Positions 20,394-27,108 of a stretch of 40,566 nt of DNA are shown piece by piece. Position 1 is the first letter of the stretch; every line of letters begins with the position of its first letter. The stretch is from Candidatus Peribacteria bacterium (GTDB lineage: Bacteria; Patescibacteriota; Gracilibacteria; Peribacterales; Peribacteraceae), in contig CALRCM010000005.1 of the NCBI GenBank assembly GCA_943354555.1, positions 1 to 40,566 of the forward strand. Reading direction: 5' to 3'. A program made the position numbers and the translations under genes. The notes below the pieces were generated by a model. That model was not told the origin of the DNA and ran no database searches. It was given only the letters and a program-made list of their open reading frames with translations.

Positions 20394-22544
20394 TGCAGAT
20401 TCAAAAGCGCGGTGCTTTAGGCGCTTCTCTCTGTGCGCGTTGCTGAAGCGATGTGCTTCGTCCCGCAGACGCATAAGGAGGTACTTCGCAGGGGATTCCT
20501 GCGGGAGAATCAGCGGATCTTTTCTGCCGCGCACATATACATCTTCCTGTTTTTTGGCGAGAGCGATGACGGGAAGATCAATGTCGATGATCGCCATGGC
20601 ATCGAGTGCGGCGCTCAGTTGTCCTTTGCCGCCGTCGATGACGAGGAGATCGGGACGTGCGGTAAGCGAGGAGTCGACAGTGCTTTTATGTGCTTCGATC
20701 ATCATCGGTATACCGGCAGATCCGCTCGGGTTGCATGCATCTGCAATGTTTTTCGGGGCATTTTCTATGGTGAGAAATCCAATTTCACTCAGAAGATCGT
20801 GCATTTCAGTAGTTGCCGCCGCATAGATTTTTCCAGTTGTTCTTGTGTGGAGAAGAGCGCGGATGATGGCAATTTCCAGCCGTTTTTTACGATACGCTTC
20901 AGCGATCCACATCGCGGAGAGCATCGCGGTCTTTGCATCACAGAGCGTGAGCTTTGCGCAGCCGATGATTGCACCGTCACTGTCGCGGGCGACCATACAC
21001 AGGAAGCCGGTTTTTGCATCTTCCTCGATTGTCGGGAGAATTTTTTCGATGTGTTCTTTGTCTTTTTTTAGAGCCTTGGCAATCGTGATGCCCTTTGCTT
21101 TCCACTGCCCGCGTTCGTCTACGAGGTATCGGAGTCTCCTGCGGAGCACCTCCCGCAGAGATTTGTAATCATCGATCTCCCCATCTTTCACTGTTCGGAG
21201 TGTGAAAGACCGGTACTCCTTGTTTGCTGGCTTGCCGTTCTCCATCACGACCATGCACCCAACCGTCTCGGTTCCGCCGAGGTGCGAGATGTCGTAGCCT
21301 TCGATCCGCTTGGGTGGAGCGTGGAGGTTGAGGGATGTTTGCAGTTCATTGAGCGCGTCTTCGAGGTTGCGTGCCGCTGCTTCCCACGCCGTTTCCTGTG
21401 CACGGAGCTTTTCTTGCGCATTGTTCACTGCTAGTTCAAGCAGATGAGACTTCTTGCCGCGTTCAGGGATGATGATGCGCAGTCTCTTTCCACTGCGTGA
21501 AGTGCACCACGCCTCGAGGAGCAGACGGTCGGGAATATCTTCAGCAATGATGATCACGGGTGGCAAGTCCGTTTGTGCTTCGGTGTACTGCGCAAGGAAT
21601 GCATCGAGTGCTTCGGCAACGGAGTCCGGTTGCCCCTGCAGCGGATGGGATTCTTCATGAATCAGTTTGCCTCCGCGGACTTTCAGCACGACGGCAACGG
21701 ACCGGTTGTTGCTGAGGGCTACAGCGATGACATCGAGATCGGAACCATGAGGATCGGAGACGATCTGGCCTTCTTTTTGATGTTCGATAAAGGCCAGAGC
21801 ATCACGCAGTTTCCCTGCACGCTCGAATTTCTTATCCGCTGCAGCTTTTACCATCAAATCACGTGCTGTGGCGGCAACAGTTGCACGATTCCCTTTGAAG
21901 AAATCCATGACGGCATCGATGCGCTTGCGGTATTCCTCCGGCGTGATTGCCGCGATGCAGAGTCCGTTGCATTTACCGATTTGGTATTCGAGGCAGGGCT
22001 TGAGATTAGTTGCTAGTTGCTGGTTGCTAGTTGCTGATTTGTTACAACGATCAAGCCCGCGTTTGCATGCCTGAAAGCCAAGAAGTAGCTGTAGAAGTTC
22101 CAGACTACGGCGCACTTCCCAGCCTGAGAGAAACGGGCCGAAGTAGCGTGCATGATTGTTCTCCATTTTGCGGACTACTGCGATTGCCGGGCAGATATCG
22201 CGCACGGCTACTTCAAGATACACATAGTTTTTGTCGTCTTTCATCATGACGTTGTACTTGGGTTTGAGCGTCTTGATGAGATTAGTTTCGAGGATCAGCG
22301 CTTCAAGGTCCGAGTTCGTCACCGTCCATTCGATGTCCGCCAGATGTTTTCGTAGTGCCAGTTTCCACGGACCGACGGAGAGGTCCACCTTCGCCTGAAC
22401 GTAATTTCGGAGGCGTTCGCGGAGATTCTTTGCTTTTCCCACGTACAGCACTTCCCCCTTTTCGTTTTTCCAGCGGTAAATGCCGGAGCACGTTGGCGCT
22501 TTTGCGACGCGCTTACGGAGGAGGGGAAGATGGGGGTTGTCCAC
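20388..22544 (-). CDS. uvrC: UvrC excinuclease subunit with inserted GNAT-like domain and no C-terminal HhH
   Basis: Incision subunit of UvrABC nucleotide excision repair. Numbered from TTG 22550 (720 aa; GTG 22544 is codon 3): GIY-YIG nuclease 15-100 (SGIYRW, LYVGKAKNLRERL); Fe-S cysteines C162, C186, C194, C198; UVR motif near 238-255; RNase H-like nuclease with D420 (GYDISHLGG), D639 (VIDGGKGQLSAAL) and H700 (RDEAHRF). Odd features: about 155 residues (477-631) inserted in the second nuclease domain between LREVLRRRLRYL and RPDLLVIDGG, reading as a GNAT fold; 12 extra residues (171-182) in the Fe-S loop encoded by a heptamer array; and an end 20 residues after H700, so the tandem HhH is missing. 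The start could be GTG 22544 or TTG 22550. Confidence 0.93.
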   Translation of the reverse strand: MDNPHLPLLRKRVAKAPTCSGIYRWKNEKGEVLYVGKAKNLRERLRNYVQAKVDLSVGPWKLALRKHLADIEWTVTNSDLEALILETNLIKTLKPKYNVMMKDDKNYVYLEVAVRDICPAIAVVRKMENNHARYFGPFLSGWEVRRSLELLQLLLGFQACKRGLDRCNKSATSNQQLATNLKPCLEYQIGKCNGLCIAAITPEEYRKRIDAVMDFFKGNRATVAATARDLMVKAAADKKFERAGKLRDALAFIEHQKEGQIVSDPHGSDLDVIAVALSNNRSVAVVLKVRGGKLIHEESHPLQGQPDSVAEALDAFLAQYTEAQTDLPPVIIIAEDIPDRLLLEAWCTSRSGKRLRIIIPERGKKSHLLELAVNNAQEKLRAQETAWEAAARNLEDALNELQTSLNLHAPPKRIEGYDISHLGGTETVGCMVVMENGKPANKEYRSFTLRTVKDGEIDDYKSLREVLRRRLRYLVDERGQWKAKGITIAKALKKDKEHIEKILPTIEEDAKTGFLCMVARDSDGAIIGCAKLTLCDAKTAMLSAMWIAEAYRKKRLEIAIIRALLHTRTTGKIYAAATTEMHDLLSEIGFLTIENAPKNIADACNPSGSAGIPMMIEAHKSTVDSSLTARPDLLVIDGGKGQLSAALDAMAIIDIDLPVIALAKKQEDVYVRGRKDPLILPQESPAKYLLMRLRDEAHRFSNAHREKRLKHRAFESAL
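22007..22041. repeat. Five-heptamer array (TAGTTGC) inside uvrC
   Basis: TAGTTGC, TAGTTGC, TGGTTGC, TAGTTGC, TGATTTG: 35 bp. On the coding strand it gives KSATSNQQLATN, between the first and second Fe-S cysteines. Confidence 0.9.
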
Positions 22545-22550
22545 GAACAA

Positions 22551-22585
22551 AATTGAAAATTGAGAATTGAAAATTGAGAATTAAT
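22551..22585. repeat. Five-heptamer array (AATTGAR) next to the uvrC start
   Basis: AATTGAA, AATTGAG, AATTGAA, AATTGAG, AATTAAT: 35 bp touching the first codon of uvrC. On the minus strand the string TCAATT falls 6 nt before GTG 22544. Confidence 0.9.
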
Positions 22586-22611
22586 CGCTACCGTCAATAC
22601 TAGACTCTTTT

Positions 22612-22646
22612 CATTCTCCATTCTCCATTCTCCATTCTCCATTCTC
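22612..22646. repeat. Five-heptamer array (CATTCTC) before the glycosyltransferase gene
   Basis: CATTCTC five times without change, 35 bp, ending 2 bp before TTG 22649. TAGACT (22601-22606) followed by six bases precedes an in-frame ATT at 22613, so the array might itself be translated. Confidence 0.9.
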
Positions 22647-22648
22647 AA

Positions 22649-23458
22649 TTGCCACTCGTCTCAGCCATCGTTCTTACCTACCGCAGTCCGCGTGACACGC
22701 TTGCCTGCGTCAGGGCTTTGCTCGCGCAGTCCATCGGCGACCAACTGGAGGTCATCGTTGTCGACAATCACTCCGATACGGACAGTATCGGCATTCTGCG
22801 GACACAGCTGCCGGCTGATTCCCGTTTGCGGATTGTCGAAACGCGGAAGAATCTTGGTTATGGCAAAGGCAATAACTTCGGAGCGCGGTTTGCCAATGGC
22901 GAATATTTACTGATTATCAATCCTGACAATGTCACCCCGCCAGATGCACTAGAAAAGATGATTGCTGCAATGCACGCCGATCCGACAATCGGGATTCTTG
23001 CTCCGAAGTTAGTGTTTCCAAGCGGCCTGGTACGGGATTCGGCGAGGGCATTTCCCAGTTTTGCCGATGTCTTCATTAAGCGGACGTTTCTCCGGTATAT
23101 GTTTCCCCGTAAAATTGCTGCGTACACAAAAGGTAGTGTTTCCATGGAGCATCCGTCAGAGAGCAATTGGGTTGCAGGTGCTTGTCTGCTGCTCCGGCGA
23201 TCATTCTTTGAGGAACTTCAAGGATTCGATCCCCGATTTTTCCTATTTTTTGAAGATATCGATCTCTGCAGGCGCTGCTGGCAATCCGGCAAACGCGTCG
23301 TCTACGATCCGCGGATCGCTGTCGCTGACCGGGAGCATCGACTCAGTGAGGGGGGGATTATGTCTATTTTTACGAAAAAGACCGTTCGGTGGCACCTGCT
23401 CAGTGCGGTGAAGTATTTTTGGAAGTGGAGGGGGGTACCAGCGCCACATTCCAGGTAG
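22649..23458 (+). CDS. GT2-family glycosyltransferase, rhamnosyltransferase-like
   Basis: 269 aa, GT-A fold, predicted to transfer a sugar from a nucleotide sugar during cell-surface polysaccharide synthesis. Motifs: PLVSAIVLTYRSPRDTL (strand 1), VIVVDNHSDTDS, NLGYGKGNNFG, LLIINPDN (the DxD-like site), NWVAGACLLLRRSFFEELQGFD and FFEDIDLCRRCWQSG with the catalytic-type ED. It has the size and order of WbbL-type rhamnosyltransferases; donor and acceptor are unknown. The start is uncertain: TTG 22649 directly before PLVSAIV, or ATT 22613 within the heptamer array. It is divergent from uvrC across about 100 bp that hold two heptamer arrays. Confidence 0.88.
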   Translation: MPLVSAIVLTYRSPRDTLACVRALLAQSIGDQLEVIVVDNHSDTDSIGILRTQLPADSRLRIVETRKNLGYGKGNNFGARFANGEYLLIINPDNVTPPDALEKMIAAMHADPTIGILAPKLVFPSGLVRDSARAFPSFADVFIKRTFLRYMFPRKIAAYTKGSVSMEHPSESNWVAGACLLLRRSFFEELQGFDPRFFLFFEDIDLCRRCWQSGKRVVYDPRIAVADREHRLSEGGIMSIFTKKTVRWHLLSAVKYFWKWRGVPAPHSR

Positions 23459-23588
23459 TTTGATGGGCTTACAAAAGCTTCCAGTGCATCATCCTTTGGT
23501 GCGCGACCTATGATATTTCTCATTGCATGGCGCGCACGTAGGAACGTGCGCTGGGTGTGTTGTATTCTCCGCAAACCTCTGATTCTCG
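23459..23588. other. Non-coding gap with an 8-bp hairpin
   Basis: GCGCACGT (23532-23539), loop AGGA, ACGTGCGC (23544-23551): a perfect stem, possibly the 3' end of the glycosyltransferase mRNA, followed by TG-rich but not T-run sequence. Nothing else recognised. Confidence 0.5.
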
Positions 23589-23617
23589 TTGACCGCCCTC
23601 CCGCCCTCCTTTAGGCT
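23589..23617 (+). promoter_or_regulatory. Promoter TTGACC-17-TAGGCT of rplY
   Basis: -35 TTGACC (5/6), 17-bp spacer, -10 TAGGCT; 9 nt to ATG 23627. The good -35 and spacing support TAGGCT as a working -10 in this genome. Confidence 0.75.
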
Positions 23618-23626
23618 CTACCGGCA

Positions 23627-24322
23627 ATGGATATGGTTCCCCTAAAAGCAGCGGCTCGTACGGCAGTGCTCAAGCCTAAGGCATTGAGAAAGTTGGGAAA
23701 GGTGCCGTGTGTGGTGTACGGAGCAGGGATCAAGACTGAGTCCATCGAGTGTGAGAAGACTGAGCTGACTCGTGTCTATACCAAGGCCGGGGAGAGCACC
23801 CTCGTGGAGCTTACATTGGGGGGGAAGACGGTCCCCGTTCTTGTTCATCAGGTAGATCTTGATCCTCTCAGCGGTCATATTTCGCACGTGGATTTCTATG
23901 CTGTCGATATGACCAAAGAGATCGATGCGAAGGTTCCCGTTCGGTTTACCGGCGAAGCTCCGGCGATCAAGGAGCACGCGGCCATCTTCGTCGTTGCACA
24001 TGATCACGTTACCGTGAAGTGTCTGCCAAAGGATCTCCCACACGAGCTTCTGGCGGATATCTCTGGCATGAAGGAATTTCACGATGTCTTGACTGTTGCG
24101 GGGCTTCAGGTTCCTGCTGGGGTAAAGATCAAAGAGGCTGCGGACATGGTCATCGCTGTTGTTCAGCAGCCGCGTGAAGAGGAAAAGGTTGAGGTTGTTG
24201 CTCCTGTAGGCGTGGATGGTGCCGCTGTTCCAGGCGTGGAGGGTGCAACTGCAGAGGGTGCTGCTGCACCAGCAGCCGGAGCGGATGCTGCCGCCGCCAA
24301 GAAAGAAGAAAAGAAGAAGTAA
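23627..24322 (+). CDS. rplY: Ribosomal protein bL25 (CTC/TL5 type)
   Basis: 231 aa; binds 5S rRNA in the large subunit. The L25 domain (about 1-92: LRKLGKVPCVVYGAGIKTESIEC, VHQVDLDPLSGHISHVDFYAV) is followed by the TL5 beta domain (about 95-185: VPVRFTGEAPAIKEHAAI, CLPKDLPHELLADIS, ADMVIAVVQQPREEE) and a low-complexity tail rich in Ala, Gly, Glu and ending in Lys. The two-domain form is the general-stress CTC type. The start is set by the domain and by the promoter, with only about 2-3 nt of leader. It is followed 13 bp later by the DUF3048 gene. Confidence 0.95.
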   Translation: MDMVPLKAAARTAVLKPKALRKLGKVPCVVYGAGIKTESIECEKTELTRVYTKAGESTLVELTLGGKTVPVLVHQVDLDPLSGHISHVDFYAVDMTKEIDAKVPVRFTGEAPAIKEHAAIFVVAHDHVTVKCLPKDLPHELLADISGMKEFHDVLTVAGLQVPAGVKIKEAADMVIAVVQQPREEEKVEVVAPVGVDGAAVPGVEGATAEGAAAPAAGADAAAAKKEEKKK

Positions 24323-24335
24323 ACATCATACTGCT

Positions 24336-25364
24336 ATGCACCGTATTGCTCCCGCGATCGTCATCATGTTCTCCGTTGTTTTTGCTGGGGTGATTGCTGC
24401 GCTGTTTGTCGGTGCATTTTCTCTGCTTCCTGTGATTCATACAGAGCCGGAAGATGTTGCAGTGCAGGACGAGCACACAGAATTTTCCCTCGCTCCCCCA
24501 AGTTTTCTTCTCCGTCTCAGTCTTTTTCCCGAGGGGCAGCGTCACCGGTCCGTCGTCGGGGTGATGATCGAGAATCAGGAGGATGCTAGGCCATATCAAT
24601 TGGGGTTAGAGAAGGCTTTATTTATTCAGGAATTTCCAGTGGAGGGCATGATTTCGCGCTTCCTTGCATTGTTCGATCGCAGCGATCTGCCTGCATCTAT
24701 TGGTCCGACGCGTTCGCTGCGACCGTACTTTGTAGATGCTTCGCAACCATGGACCGGAGCGATCATGCATGCGGGAGGCAGTCCGGATGCTTATGAGCGG
24801 GCGAAAGTTTTCGATGATCTGACGACCGTCAATGTGCTGCATTTCGATGACGAGAAATATGCACTACGCAGGAGCGATGTTCCTGCACCGCATAATTTGT
24901 TTTTGTCTAAGGCTATTATGGAAGAACTTCTTCCGGAGGAGATCGCAGATGTGTCGTGGCCGCCGTACTCTACGGGTGGTCCTCCGGTTTCCGCATCGGG
25001 CGCATCCACGGTCCGCATAAATTTTCTGAGCGGGCTGCATAATGTGGAGTACCGTCTGCAGCCGGATGGTTCCTATCGTCGAAACAACGGCGGCATCGTG
25101 AGTGCGCTTCAGCCGCACAATGTAGTCATCCTTCAAATACCCATTACCGGCATTGGAGAATTCGGTCGATTGACCATCCCTCTTGAGGGCAAGGGCCCCT
25201 TGCTGCTTTTTCGTTCGGGCTATGCAATTCCGGGTACATGGCATAACAAGGGTCCTGATACAGGATTCACCTTTCTTGATGCGCGCGGTCAGCCGTTACG
25301 TCTTGCTGCAGGTGCAACGTGGATGACGGTGGTACCGGATATGGGGAGGGTGGAGTGGGAGTAA
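24336..25364 (+). CDS. DUF3048 (YerB-like) membrane-anchored protein
   Basis: 342 aa. N-terminal membrane anchor (about 8-30: IVIMFSVVFAGVIAALFVGAF), then an extracytoplasmic DUF3048 region: GVMIENQEDARPYQLGLEKALFIQEF, SRFLALFD, IGPTRSLRPYFVDASQPW, HAGGSPDAYE, LHFDDEKYALRRSDVPAPHNLF, and the C-terminal half with GTWHNKGPDTGFTFLDARGQPLRLAAG..W. The family lies at the cell surface of Firmicutes and CPR; its role is unknown. The frame is open upstream through the end of rplY, but ATG 24336 gives the signal anchor and follows the rplY stop by 13 bp, so the two are probably cotranscribed. Confidence 0.9.
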   Translation: MHRIAPAIVIMFSVVFAGVIAALFVGAFSLLPVIHTEPEDVAVQDEHTEFSLAPPSFLLRLSLFPEGQRHRSVVGVMIENQEDARPYQLGLEKALFIQEFPVEGMISRFLALFDRSDLPASIGPTRSLRPYFVDASQPWTGAIMHAGGSPDAYERAKVFDDLTTVNVLHFDDEKYALRRSDVPAPHNLFLSKAIMEELLPEEIADVSWPPYSTGGPPVSASGASTVRINFLSGLHNVEYRLQPDGSYRRNNGGIVSALQPHNVVILQIPITGIGEFGRLTIPLEGKGPLLLFRSGYAIPGTWHNKGPDTGFTFLDARGQPLRLAAGATWMTVVPDMGRVEWE

Positions 25365-25367
25365 ATC

Positions 25368-25715
25368 TTATTTCCCATGTCTCCTCTCCACTCTGCTCCT
25401 TAGACTGGGCGTGTGCTTTTCCTTATAGCGCTTCACCTGCGGTTCCAGCTTTTCAATGCAGCGGTCGAGTGCTTCTACGGGATCTTTGCGGCGGGACTCT
25501 GCACGTAGTACAGCATTGGGAAGATCGAGTGTGATCATGACCTTCACTTCATCGCGGTCTTTCTTGGTCGCTCTGCGGTCGGACTCCACGCGGATGACGG
25601 ATGACTCGTCTTTCATCCGCTTGCAGTAGGTAGCGAGCTTGCCGATCTTGCGGGCGACAATAATCAATTGTGCATCGCTGTAGGCAAATCCCTGTTCGAA
25701 GTGTTGGACGTTCAT
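25368..25715 (-). CDS. hpf: Ribosome hibernation-promoting factor (short HPF/YfiA type)
   Basis: 115 aa: an S30AE domain that binds at the A and P sites of the small subunit and silences ribosomes in starvation. Visible: FEQGFAYSDAQLIIVARKIGKLATYCKRM (helix 1), VIRVESDRRATKKDRDEVKVMITLDLPNAVLRAES (beta strands) and RRKDPVEALDRCIEKLEPQVKRYKEKH (helix 2), with a basic tail. No long C-terminal dimerisation domain. The start is ATG 25715. A five-heptamer array begins 6 bp upstream, with TCAATT 6 nt before the ATG, the same spacing as at uvrC. Convergent with the DUF3048 gene, 3 bp apart. Confidence 0.9.
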   Translation of the reverse strand: MNVQHFEQGFAYSDAQLIIVARKIGKLATYCKRMKDESSVIRVESDRRATKKDRDEVKVMITLDLPNAVLRAESRRKDPVEALDRCIEKLEPQVKRYKEKHTPSLRSRVERRHGK

Positions 25716-25721
25716 AAGAAG

Positions 25722-25756
25722 AATTGAGAATTGAAAATTGAAAATTGAAAATTGTC
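25722..25756. repeat. Five-heptamer array (AATTGAA) before hpf
   Basis: AATTGAG, AATTGAA, AATTGAA, AATTGAA, AATTGTC (last unit partial): 35 bp. Almost the same unit as at 22551 and 35206. Confidence 0.88.
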
Positions 25757-25826
25757 AGTGCAATGCCTTCTATGACGCATTCTCTATTCTCCTTTGTACA
25801 CTTTCAACTGCGCATTTCGCGCTATA

Positions 25827-25860
25827 TTGTCCAAATAGCCTTTTTTTGCTATAATAGAGG
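25827..25860 (+). promoter_or_regulatory. Promoter of the unknown cluster (TTGTCC-17-TATAAT)
   Basis: -35 TTGTCC (25827-25832), 17-bp spacer, extended TGC and TATAAT (25850-25855). The 20-mer TTTTTTTGCTATAATAGAGG (25841-25860) is repeated exactly at 30039-30058. Confidence 0.85.
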
Positions 25861-25880
25861 CGAAATACACATACCCACCC

Positions 25881-26108
25881 ATGATGGATCTCGCAGTACT
25901 GCAGACGATGATTCGTGAGAGTTTGCTCCTCACGGATGCCGAGCGTGCCTACTGGCTCGCCGGTCTCGCCCGCATGACCCCTCCGCAGATGGACCGGCTC
26001 AAATCCATTCTCGACCGCGCACGCGCTATTCCGTGGAATGCGGCACTGAAGCAGACCGTTGAAAAAATCGCTGGTGCCGCTGTGCAGGCCGCGACTACAG
26101 CCAAATAA
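25881..26108 (+). CDS. Cluster gene A: 75-aa helical protein, unrecognised
   Basis: First gene of the cluster. It encodes a small soluble helical protein: MDLAVLQTMIRESLLLTDAE, then RAYWLAGLARMTPPQMDRLKSILDRAR, and an Ala-rich end (KIAGAAVQAATTAK). The AERAYWLAGLARMTPPQ part resembles short helical hairpins that mediate protein contacts, but I recognise no family. ATG 25881 or 25884 may be used; the leader of about 20 nt (cgaaatacacatacccaccc) has no Shine-Dalgarno. It is followed 16 bp later by gene B, so cotranscription is likely. Confidence 0.7.
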   Translation: MMDLAVLQTMIRESLLLTDAERAYWLAGLARMTPPQMDRLKSILDRARAIPWNAALKQTVEKIAGAAVQAATTAK

Positions 26109-26124
26109 CATAACCCCATTTTTT

Positions 26125-27075
26125 ATGGCAAAAGAAAAAGCAGAACGCCAAGAGCTCACACCCGATCTTCGGAAGAAGAAGGAGGTCATACAGGAAGTAC
26201 AAGATCAGCTCGGCGAGCTCCGTAAGGAATTGAGTGTGCGCAACCGCAATACAGGAAAGCAGGATAAAGCGCCGGAGACAAAGCTGCAGGATTCTGATGT
26301 GCTGAAAGCACTGAAAACCGCGTGGTCGGACGCTTTTAAGGAGCACCAAAAAGAAGGTACTTCAAAAATGAAAGGCTTTAAGCAGTGGCAGGATTTTGAA
26401 AAAGAAATGGGTGGACTCGGTGCAGCCGATGATTTAGATAAGCTTCTTATTGCACTGGCGGATGCTTCTTCTGAGGGTGAGCAGGTCAAGGCTGAGGTGC
26501 CCTTGCGTCTTGAGCTAAACCAACTCAGTCAGGAGATCAGTACAGGACAGAAATACCTGGATACCTTTCCAGCGGCTCCGCTTGCGGAGCGTGCCGTAGA
26601 GCAGGTGGACAAGCTTCTAAGCAAACTTCCTCCGGAAATGCAGGAGTTTCTCCGCGCAGTCATTTTGGACTTCCTCGCGAACTTCGGTGAATCCTTTGGT
26701 ATGCTGGATTTCAGCGGCAGCATCCGCTTCCGCTCAGCCATGGAGCAGGCAAAAGGGGATACGGCAAGTCTCAAGAATTTGAAACCAGAGGAACAATTGG
26801 AAGTTGAAAAGGCGAGAGTCGATCCCGTTGTACGTTCCGCTCTTGAGGGCAAGTGGAAAGTGCTTCATAAGAAGTGGGCTCAGCGAAAGAAGACGTTTGA
26901 ATCGTCTGCACAGGGTCAAAAGTTTGCGGAATTCCCGCCGACGATTTTCGATGTCTATAAGAAAGAGGAAGTGAAGCCGACGCCTGCGCCTGCCACGACT
27001 CCTGCAATTACGGCTTTGCCTGGAACTCCTCCCAATGCTCCGTCAACGGTCACGGTCACTCCGGGTACTCCATAA
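26125..27075 (+). CDS. Cluster gene B: 316-aa coiled-coil protein with Pro/Thr tail, unrecognised
   Basis: Soluble, highly charged protein with no signal peptide and no membrane helix. N-terminal coiled-coil (about 5-45, LRKKKEVIQEVQDQLGELRKEL), a middle helical region with KQWQDFEKEMGGLG and LDKLLIALADASSEGEQ, one more hydrophobic patch at PPEMQEFLRAVILDFLANFGE, then a low-complexity tail (about 280-316) of Pro, Thr, Ala and Val that looks flexible. ATG 26125 is chosen: the frame is open upstream but overlaps gene A. The leader (cataaccccatttttt) lacks a Shine-Dalgarno. Function unknown; perhaps a scaffold for the membrane partners in the cluster. Confidence 0.75.
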   Translation: MAKEKAERQELTPDLRKKKEVIQEVQDQLGELRKELSVRNRNTGKQDKAPETKLQDSDVLKALKTAWSDAFKEHQKEGTSKMKGFKQWQDFEKEMGGLGAADDLDKLLIALADASSEGEQVKAEVPLRLELNQLSQEISTGQKYLDTFPAAPLAERAVEQVDKLLSKLPPEMQEFLRAVILDFLANFGESFGMLDFSGSIRFRSAMEQAKGDTASLKNLKPEEQLEVEKARVDPVVRSALEGKWKVLHKKWAQRKKTFESSAQGQKFAEFPPTIFDVYKKEEVKPTPAPATTPAITALPGTPPNAPSTVTVTPGTP

Positions 27076-27108
27076 ACGAATCCGCCAAAAACCAACAACC
27101 CCTAATAT

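Noticed and set aside
22007-22646. CRISPR array
   Set aside because: Units are 7 bp without spacers, five per array, partly inside a coding sequence; no cas genes. The Cas4-like nuclease at 35054 stands alone.
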